This document shows positions 12,884-18,268 of a stretch of 18,268 nt of DNA, one piece after another; position 1 is the first letter of the stretch; every line of letters starts with the position of its first letter. The position numbers and the translations under genes were made by a program. Source of the stretch: an uncultured Lachnospiraceae bacterium (GTDB taxonomy: Bacteria; Bacillota; Clostridia; Lachnospirales; Lachnospiraceae); the NCBI GenBank assembly GCA_905235345.1, contig CAJOLO010000007.1:1-18268 (forward strand). Direction: 5' to 3'. The notes under the pieces were generated by a model, which made no database searches, had not been told where the DNA came from, and saw only the letters and a list, made by a program, of their open reading frames with translations.

Positions 12884-15223
12884 TTAATCCAGATAAGTAC
12901 GGTCTATCATTTCGTCACTGCCAAGCTTGTAGCTTTCGATGGACTGTGGTGTTACCAGATAGAAATAATCACCGATAAATATGCCGCGTATATAACTAAT
13001 ATCATACATGTAGTCATAATCAATTTTGTAGCGTGCGGTTTCTGTAAAGCCTGTATCAGGATCGTAGGTGTAGGTGGCATAGTAATAATTGTAGGCGTAG
13101 TCACCATATTGATCGTAATCCTCAGCTTCGAAGCAGAAACCGAATACATTCTTTTGAGGGTCTATCATTATGGATTTGTAATCATACTGCGCACTGCTGT
13201 AATAGACATTATCAAGGATTAATTTGTCCTCTTCTTTCACATCGGCAGGATTTCCAATGTTGAACATGGAAAGCTTAAGTCCTTTGAAATCCTGCGTCTT
13301 TGGGTTGATTTCTTCCCCGATGCCGAGTAAGGTGTCAGATCCGTAAAAATGCAGGTAGTTCGAAAAGCCCGGTATTTTTAATTGGCCAAGTATCTTAGGT
13401 TCATTAGGATCTGAGAAATCTACAGAGAATAAAGGATCCATATTTTTGTAGGTAACAAAGTATCCTATATTACCGAAAAATCTTGCGGAGTATATTTTTT
13501 CACCCGGAGCGAGACCGGTAATTCTTCCTGTCATGTGCATATTCTCATCTAATACATATACTGCATTGACGTCCTCATTTATTCTGTAACCAAAATCCTG
13601 CTTAGAGGTATCAGTCCATACTTTTTTGTCATACCATGAGTAGTCGTTGGCGGGTATTGTAGATACGATTCTTAAGTGATCATCATATTCGGAAAGTGCG
13701 AAGGAGCCGTATAGATATCCGGCTACCATAGCCCGGTTTCCGATATACAGATTTCCTTTGTCATAAGCAATCCTAAGTATCTCGGTTTTTTCTACATTGT
13801 CATAAATGGTTCCATAAATATATATGGATTTTTCACCTGCATATATATCACTTCCGGAGCTTGACACTGCTTTGGCATCAGTGAATTTGTCCGGATTATT
13901 AAGGTCCAGGCAGGTTATGACATAAGTTCCTATTGAATCTAAGTGTTTGCTGTAATAGATATCGTCATAGGAAATCGTATCATCATTTATATATGGTATA
14001 TAATCAGGATAATCGGTACGGCCCTTATCATAATCTTTAAATGCCATACTTTCAGGAATAAAATAACTTATTGTATATAAGTACCCGTCGCTTATCCGTG
14101 AAGTACGAAAACCACCGCTTTGATAAAGGGTTTTTATTTTTTTCGGGGTCTGCTTATTGGTGATGTCATATATATCAATACAGCTTTGGTCAGTATAAAT
14201 CAGATTGTTATAATTGTATTCATTATGAACATCATCGTATATATCGCCCTTTTGCAACGCAGTTATCTGATACAGGACAATCAGATAATTGTTGTATATA
14301 TAGAATTCATTAAACATATAATAGCTGACATTTTCTGATGCTTTGGGAAGCTGCAGGTCGATTGTTGAAATATCTGTAAGCTTTCCGTTAACTGCTTTGG
14401 TTATCGAGATGGTGGGAAGGTAATCACTGCCATAATAGTAGTTATCCCCGTTAACTGTGTAGATGTATTCTCCATCTGTCTTAACTATATCGCCTTCATC
14501 AATTGACTGCTCCTGCGTATTCGTAGCAGAGTAGTCATTACTGCCGGAAGTGTCTGAGCCTTTGGAAGCACCTGTAGCTGCTTCGTTGGAAGGAGCACTG
14601 TCCTCCGTTACGATTGCTGCATCCTCAATAGCTTCCTCTACATAATTACCGGAATCGAATGGTTCAAAGTCTTCATATTTTCCGATGTTATTCTGATAAG
14701 CATCAAACAGTGTGTCATAATAGTCCTCATAGCTGTCAGGTTTTGAAAAAGCACCGGAGGCTATGAGATTTTTCTCCATCTGCTCATTTTCTGCATTTTC
14801 CGATTCTTCATTTGAAAGTTGTTCTTCAGATAAGACATCCTCGGCAAAATCATAATTTGCTGTATCATAGTTAGCAGCGGTTTCACCTGCACTTTCTTCT
14901 GCGGTTTTATTATTGTTATTATTCTTTATTATTCCCAAAGCACCGGAGCCTATAATAATAACCCCGAAGCAGGCTGCAAAAGCAAGTCCGATACGTTTGC
15001 GGCGCATTGCAGTCATTGTGGATTTCAGGTCTCCGTATTTATGATCTTTATTGTTTCCCTGGGAGTATTTTTTTTCGTGGTTTTCTGAATTGTCCTTAAC
15101 AGAGTCTTCCTGAGCCATATGTTCCTGTAACATCTTCTCCATATTTGAAGGAGAAATGCTGTCAGGAATGGGTAAGTCTTTAGTTTCATTTTCAATGTGT
15201 TTGATAATATCCTGTTCGTTCAT
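12884..15223 (-). CDS. Membrane protein with extracytoplasmic beta-propeller; likely anti-sigma factor
   Basis: 779 residues. The N-terminal ~75 residues are cytoplasmic and carry 'LPIPDSISPSNMEKMLQEH', a short motif I associate with clostridial anti-sigma proteins. A basic stretch RRKR and one membrane helix (about 79-99) follow, then a Glu/Asn-rich linker. The large outside part, from about residue 220, begins 'TNTQEQSIDEGDIVKTDGEYIYTV' (split), the hallmark of the Beta_propel family (secreted C-terminal beta-propeller). Repeated blades rich in Tyr, Asp and 'GYLYGSFALSEYDDHLRIVST'-type strands continue to the end. The start ATG overlaps the sigma gene stop by 4 bases, with AAGGAGG inside that gene. 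The pairing implies that the propeller senses an envelope signal and the cytoplasmic tail holds the sigma factor. The ligand is unknown. Confidence 0.85.
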   Translation of the reverse strand: MNEQDIIKHIENETKDLPIPDSISPSNMEKMLQEHMAQEDSVKDNSENHEKKYSQGNNKDHKYGDLKSTMTAMRRKRIGLAFAACFGVIIIGSGALGIIKNNNNNKTAEESAGETAANYDTANYDFAEDVLSEEQLSNEESENAENEQMEKNLIASGAFSKPDSYEDYYDTLFDAYQNNIGKYEDFEPFDSGNYVEEAIEDAAIVTEDSAPSNEAATGASKGSDTSGSNDYSATNTQEQSIDEGDIVKTDGEYIYTVNGDNYYYGSDYLPTISITKAVNGKLTDISTIDLQLPKASENVSYYMFNEFYIYNNYLIVLYQITALQKGDIYDDVHNEYNYNNLIYTDQSCIDIYDITNKQTPKKIKTLYQSGGFRTSRISDGYLYTISYFIPESMAFKDYDKGRTDYPDYIPYINDDTISYDDIYYSKHLDSIGTYVITCLDLNNPDKFTDAKAVSSSGSDIYAGEKSIYIYGTIYDNVEKTEILRIAYDKGNLYIGNRAMVAGYLYGSFALSEYDDHLRIVSTIPANDYSWYDKKVWTDTSKQDFGYRINEDVNAVYVLDENMHMTGRITGLAPGEKIYSARFFGNIGYFVTYKNMDPLFSVDFSDPNEPKILGQLKIPGFSNYLHFYGSDTLLGIGEEINPKTQDFKGLKLSMFNIGNPADVKEEDKLILDNVYYSSAQYDYKSIMIDPQKNVFGFCFEAEDYDQYGDYAYNYYYATYTYDPDTGFTETARYKIDYDYMYDISYIRGIFIGDYFYLVTPQSIESYKLGSDEMIDRTYLD

Positions 15224-15753
15224 GCGAAATCCTCCTTTAAATATTGTGACATTTTGTTAAATGCCCTGCTTTTCAGGGATCGGATGGTTCCCTCCCTGCT
15301 CTTTAATATTCCGGCAATCTCACGGCTTGTATATCCGCCGAATACCGTAAGGGATACAACACTCCTCTCGGTTTCGTTAAGTGTAGAAAATGCATTCTGG
15401 ACATCCACACTTAATGCGTATGGATGATCTTCCTTTCGAAGCTGTTCTTCGGTTACATCATTCTTTGTGTGTTCCCTGTCTTTGACATAAGTGGCAATCT
15501 GACGTTTGCATTTTGCAGTTAGAATCTGGAATATCCAGGCTTTGAATTTGGTCGGATGTTTCAGATTTTTAATTCCGGTAAATGCATCCAGTACCGTTTC
15601 ACTTATTACATCCTCAACATCGTCACTGCCGCCTAACATATAATAAGCATATCGATACATATCCTTGTAATAAAGCTCATATAGTTTGCAAAACGAAGTC
15701 GTATCTCCGTTCTTTGCAAGCAGGACATGAGCAGTTATCTCATCCTTATTCAC
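15220..15753 (-). CDS. ECF-type RNA polymerase sigma factor
   Basis: Alternative sigma factor of 177 residues. The start is set at GTG 15753 because AAAGGAG lies 8 bases before it; an in-frame GTG at 15762 overlaps that ribosome site. Region 2 shows 'FCKLYELYYKDMYRYAYYML' followed by 'DDVEDVISETVLDAFTGIKN' and 'FKAWIFQILTAKCKRQI'. Region 4 shows 'LNETERSVVSLTVFGGYTSREIA' leading to the recognition helix 'KSREGTIRSLKSRAFNKM'. There is no region 1.1 or 3, as expected for ECF factors. It is translationally coupled to the beta-propeller membrane protein, the presumed anti-sigma. A candidate self-recognised -35 (TGCAAC on the minus strand, 15866-15861) lies about 110 bases upstream, but I could not fix a matching -10. 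Confidence 0.92.
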   Translation of the reverse strand: MNKDEITAHVLLAKNGDTTSFCKLYELYYKDMYRYAYYMLGGSDDVEDVISETVLDAFTGIKNLKHPTKFKAWIFQILTAKCKRQIATYVKDREHTKNDVTEEQLRKEDHPYALSVDVQNAFSTLNETERSVVSLTVFGGYTSREIAGILKSREGTIRSLKSRAFNKMSQYLKEDFA

Positions 15754-15797
15754 AATTATCACTCCTTTCTGTTGTTAGTCCTTCGAATGTCAATAAT

Positions 15798-15813
15798 ATG
15801 ATAAATGTATCAT
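15798..15813. promoter_or_regulatory. Short inverted repeat upstream of the sigma gene
   Basis: ATGATA-AATG-TATCAT is a perfect 6-bp inverted repeat with a 4-base centre, 45 bases upstream of the sigma start codon, in a spacer with little other structure. It could be an operator or chance in AT-rich DNA. Confidence 0.25.
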
Positions 15814-15874
15814 GAATAATAACAGGTTCTGAAATATTAGTGTCAGTTTGTCGTGAAAGTGTTGCACAAAATTA

Positions 15875-15904
15875 CAAAAAATAAGGGAACATAAAATGTT
15901 CCCT
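15875..15904 (-). terminator. Intrinsic terminator of the 212-residue protein gene
   Basis: An 8-bp stem AGGGAACA (15884-15891) with TGTTCCCT (15897-15904) has a 5-base loop. On the minus strand it is followed by TATTTTTTGT, a proper U-tract. It lies 17 bases past the stop of the minus-strand gene at 15921 and separates it from the sigma/anti-sigma unit. Confidence 0.85.
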
Positions 15905-15920
15905 GAAAAAAATAGAAATA

Positions 15921-16559
15921 TTAAAAATCAGGATTATCCTCAAGGATTTTATCCAGCTTGTTAAGAATTGTTTTTCCGCTGATGGAATCCCTGTCCGGTA
16001 TTGCAGGAAAAAGTTTATCGAAGGAGGTCCGGTCATTTATACTTGCATAATAACGTCCTAACAGCTCGTAGGTGGTGGATATATCAGTTCCCTCTTTGAT
16101 CATATATTCCATGATGGTGACAGCTTCATGAGGAAATTCATCATAGATTGCCGTAGCATACCACTGGAGATTGCTAAGAGCTTTGCTGTAATTCTGGTCG
16201 CAGGTGGTAAGTTTGTCGAGATTCGCTACGCCATAGGCCTCTTTAAGCTCTGTATTGGACACTCCGATAAGGTTAAGCATTTGTTTATCTGATAAATATT
16301 CAAGTTCTTTGCGATATTTTTCAATCTTTGATTGCATTTTCCCGTCATTTAATGTAATATCTAGGGGAAGTGAATCAATTGGGATATGAATATACGGCAG
16401 ATTGGATATATCCTTTCTCCTGACACTGTTGGCATCCTCCTCACGTTTTAGATAGGAGCCGACACTTATCTTTCCGGCTTTATCCTTGTTCTTATTGATA
16501 TTATGGTTGAGTACCGCAACGAGTATTGTTATAACTATGGGCAGGGTGAATAGTCGCAT
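15921..16559 (-). CDS. Hypothetical membrane-anchored or secreted protein
   Basis: 212 residues, no family recognised. The first ~18 residues (MRLFTLPIVITILVAVLNHN) form a hydrophobic segment, an uncleaved anchor or a signal peptide without a clear cleavage site. A Lys/Asp-rich polar stretch follows. The rest is predicted helical, with 'MQSKIEKYRKELEYLSDKQM' in the middle and 'TYELLGRYYASINDRTSFDKL' near the C-terminus, which has the feel of a TPR-like helical pair though I would not claim the fold. The ribosome site AAAGGAAT lies 5 bases before ATG 16559. Its start codon is 31 bases from that of the divergent 36-residue gene. A terminator follows. Confidence 0.75.
   Translation of the reverse strand: MRLFTLPIVITILVAVLNHNINKNKDKAGKISVGSYLKREEDANSVRRKDISNLPYIHIPIDSLPLDITLNDGKMQSKIEKYRKELEYLSDKQMLNLIGVSNTELKEAYGVANLDKLTTCDQNYSKALSNLQWYATAIYDEFPHEAVTIMEYMIKEGTDISTTYELLGRYYASINDRTSFDKLFPAIPDRDSISGKTILNKLDKILEDNPDF
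16507..16535 (+). promoter_or_regulatory. Promoter candidate for the 36-residue gene, inside the divergent gene
   Basis: TTGAGT (16507-16512), a 17-base spacer, then TATAAC (16530-16535): 4/6 and 5/6 matches with ideal spacing. It lies within the first 18 codons of the minus-strand gene ending at 16559. Transcription would begin near 16542 and produce a ~49-base leader antisense to the start region of that gene. Confidence 0.5.
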
Positions 16560-16590
16560 AACATATTCCTTTCAGAAAAGAGGTGTAAGA

Positions 16591-16701
16591 ATGTTTAACT
16601 TCAGTAATAAGAAAAGACAACGAATTATATCGACTGTCATTGCTATTGTACTGGTGCTTGCCATGGTAATCGGCCTTGTTGTTACCTCCGTTGGTTTTTA
16701 G
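16591..16701 (+). CDS. 36-residue single-span membrane peptide
   Basis: The start is set at ATG 16591 with AGAGGTG (16579-16585) 5 bases upstream; a longer in-frame reading from 16486 has no ribosome site and would be antisense to the neighbour. The peptide has a basic head MFNFSNKKRQR and one hydrophobic helix (about residues 12-36: ISTVIAIVLVLAMVIGLVV), ending TSVGF. The basic head suggests the N-terminus is inside. Small basic-head one-helix proteins are common in Lachnospiraceae and usually go unannotated; the function is unknown. No terminator is visible before the VanW gene 116 bases on, so some read-through is possible. Confidence 0.65.
   Translation: MFNFSNKKRQRIISTVIAIVLVLAMVIGLVVTSVGF
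16624..16652 (-). promoter_or_regulatory. Promoter candidate for the 212-residue gene, inside the 36-residue gene
   Basis: On the minus strand: AGTACA (16652-16647), a 17-base spacer and a perfect TATAAT (16629-16624). The -35 is only 3/6. It would give a ~60-base leader before ATG 16559 and lies wholly within the divergent small gene. Confidence 0.4.
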
Positions 16702-16817
16702 GCTACATTCTCTGATAGAATAGATGATACATAATAGTTGGATACTTGTCAAATTATAAGTGTTAAGTATTTCAGAAAATGATTGTTGTATAAATGTATG
16801 ATAAGAGGATGATAGTA

Positions 16818-18268
16818 ATGAAAAAAAACAACAGAAGCTATAAGAGAACAACAAGAAGATCATATAAGAAGAATATATTAAAGGTTATGGCGATGGTTTT
16901 AGTGCTGGGGGCAGCGGGAACCGCGACATATAACGCATGGGCAAACGAGTATGACGGAGATGATGAGGGTGAGGTCATTGAAGCAATAGCCGATCCGGGA
17001 GCGGATGCGGATAATAACGATGAGGATAGTGAAGCGCCGAATGATAATGAAGATGTTGTTGAAGATAATTCGGCAGAAGCATCAGATGATACAGATAAGG
17101 TAAGAAAACCAATTGACACAGGCAATGAATCGGACACGATATATTCAGGAATATATCTTGATGATGTGTATGTCGGAGGTCTTACAAGAGCTGAGGCAAT
17201 AGATGAGTATGAGACATACATTAAAGGAATTGACAGACTTAAACTCACATTTACTACAGGAGTAGGTTCATTTTCTACAACCTTTAAAGATATAGATCTT
17301 GAAATATCGGCAGAAGAGGCTGTGGAAACTGCTTTCGCATACGGACGCCGGGGAAATATTCTTTGCAGATATAAAGAAATCAAGGATCTTGAAAATGACA
17401 ATGCAATACTTGTTCCCGAAAAGACAATTAATGAGAATAAACTAAGAGATATAATCGAAACAGAATCTTCAGATATTGTTACAGAGCCTAAGAATGCCAG
17501 CATTACAAGACAGGATGGACAATTTATTGTGACAGATGGTGTTGTGGGAACAACAGTTATGGTTGATGACACTATTGAGGCTTTAAAAGAACTTCTTGCA
17601 GACGTGTGGAAACAGAAGGATGTTAGGATTCCGGCTGTTGTTGAAGAGAAACAACCCCAATATACTGCCGAGGATTTTGAAAAGATTGATTCTATACTGG
17701 GTCAGAAGCAGACGGAATATAATTCGGGAAATACCAGCAGGGCTCAGAACCTTACGACCGGGGCCAGCAAGATAAGCGGTACCGTGCTAATGCCGGGAGA
17801 ACAGTTTTCTGTGTATAATGCAGCATCTCCGTTTACTGAGGAGAATGGATATGCCAATGCAGGTCAGTATGTCAATGATGAACTTGTGGATGGACTTGGC
17901 GGAGGAATCTGTCAGGTGAGTACAACTCTGTATAATGCAGTATTGCAGGCAGAATTGCAGGTGGATGAGCGTTATCCGCATTCACTTACGGTTTCATATG
18001 TTCCGCTTGGAATGGATGCTGCTATTGCAGGAGATTATATGGATTTCAAGTTTACCAACAGTACAGAATATCCGATTTACATAGAAGGTTATGCGGGCGG
18101 AGGAAGTATTTCCTTTGCTATATATGGTCATGAAACAAGGGATTCCAACCGGAGTATATATTATGAGTCAAAGACTGTGGAGACTTATGAACCGGGAGAT
18201 CCTGAGGAGATTAAAGATGATACCTTAGAAGAGGGTAAGACTGTTACAGAGGCAGAGGGTCATACAGG
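16818..18268 (+). CDS. VanW/YoaR-type exported protein (runs off the window)
   Basis: Open to the right edge (483 complete codons visible); the 3' end is missing. Ribosome site AGAGGAT precedes ATG 16818. Residues 1-42 form a long basic head and hydrophobic core ending 'YNAWA', a plausible signal peptide with cleavage after Ala42. An acidic Asp/Glu/Asn linker follows to about residue 95. Residues ~110-275 look like the peptidoglycan-binding (PG_binding_4) region of YoaR-like proteins. The VanW domain runs from about 304 to 440: 'NTSRAQNLTTGASKISGTVL', 'MPGEQFSVYNAASPFTEENGY', and Cys365 in 'GGGICQVSTTLYNAVL'. The final visible residues (from about 455) resemble the lead into a G5 domain. It is probably a cell-wall-associated protein; VanW proteins occur in many Clostridia outside vancomycin-resistance clusters, so resistance should not be inferred. 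Confidence 0.92.
   Translation, partial: MKKNNRSYKRTTRRSYKKNILKVMAMVLVLGAAGTATYNAWANEYDGDDEGEVIEAIADPGADADNNDEDSEAPNDNEDVVEDNSAEASDDTDKVRKPIDTGNESDTIYSGIYLDDVYVGGLTRAEAIDEYETYIKGIDRLKLTFTTGVGSFSTTFKDIDLEISAEEAVETAFAYGRRGNILCRYKEIKDLENDNAILVPEKTINENKLRDIIETESSDIVTEPKNASITRQDGQFIVTDGVVGTTVMVDDTIEALKELLADVWKQKDVRIPAVVEEKQPQYTAEDFEKIDSILGQKQTEYNSGNTSRAQNLTTGASKISGTVLMPGEQFSVYNAASPFTEENGYANAGQYVNDELVDGLGGGICQVSTTLYNAVLQAELQVDERYPHSLTVSYVPLGMDAAIAGDYMDFKFTNSTEYPIYIEGYAGGGSISFAIYGHETRDSNRSIYYESKTVETYEPGDPEEIKDDTLEEGKTVTEAEGHT

Noticed and set aside
16838..17572. 244-residue minus-strand reading frame
   Set aside because: It lies antisense to the VanW gene, which has clear domains and continues off the window. 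The Ser-rich composition is typical of a shadow frame.
16818..18268. VanW domain taken as vancomycin resistance
   Set aside because: No vanS/R/H/A/X-type genes are present, and VanW domains with YoaR-like regions are common in Clostridia without resistance.

Overview
The window looks like chromosomal DNA from an anaerobic Firmicute of the Clostridia, most likely Lachnospiraceae. The pointers are moderately AT-rich DNA with AT-rich spacers, strong AGGAGG-type ribosome binding sites, spoVG, the GlgC/GlgD pair typical of Firmicutes, the hydrogenase maturase HydF, a 7TM histidine kinase, and a C39-like membrane protein and a beta-propeller anti-sigma candidate of kinds common in that family. The genus is inference only. 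There are no rRNA or tRNA genes, insertion sequences, phage genes or CRISPR arrays. The region reads as core and housekeeping sequence with a few lineage-specific surface and regulatory genes.

Layout. 1-223: C-terminal end of a hydrophobic protein cut by the window edge, followed by a small diverged tandem duplication. 383-2497: two-component operon (7TM HisKA_3 kinase plus NarL/LuxR-type regulator), closed by a bidirectional terminator. 2624-4279 (minus): membrane-anchored C39-like protein that appears to have lost its catalytic Cys and His, with a long Asn/Asp/Tyr-rich cytoplasmic tail. 4411-5706: hydF. 5707-5968: spacer with a structured segment and a good promoter. 5969-8374: an acidic coiled-coil protein carrying three unrelated in-frame tandem repeat arrays, followed closely by a hot-dog thioesterase and a strong terminator. 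8603-10998: glgC-glgD with an extended -10 promoter and a 4-base overlap. 11154-12811: spoVG, a single-domain GlmU-type uridyltransferase and pth, preceded by a two-hairpin leader and closed by a bidirectional terminator. 12884-15753 (minus): ECF sigma factor overlapping by 4 bases a membrane protein with an extracytoplasmic beta-propeller, the likely anti-sigma factor. 15921-16559 (minus) and 16591-16701 (plus): a membrane-anchored hypothetical protein and a 36-residue membrane peptide, divergent with only 31 bases between start codons, so each promoter probably lies inside the other gene. 16818-end: a VanW/YoaR-type exported protein that runs off the window.

How the genes work together. GlgC and GlgD make ADP-glucose for glycogen. 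The GlmU-like enzyme supplies UDP-GlcNAc for cell wall but would need its acetyltransferase activity from elsewhere. The kinase/regulator and the sigma/beta-propeller pair are two separate membrane-to-transcription signalling units. The inactive C39-like protein and the VanW protein are envelope-facing. I do not see a coherent new multi-gene system. The most noteworthy points are the apparent pseudoprotease, the repeat-rich acidic coiled-coil protein, the one-domain GlmU in an operon without prs, and the reciprocally nested divergent promoters.
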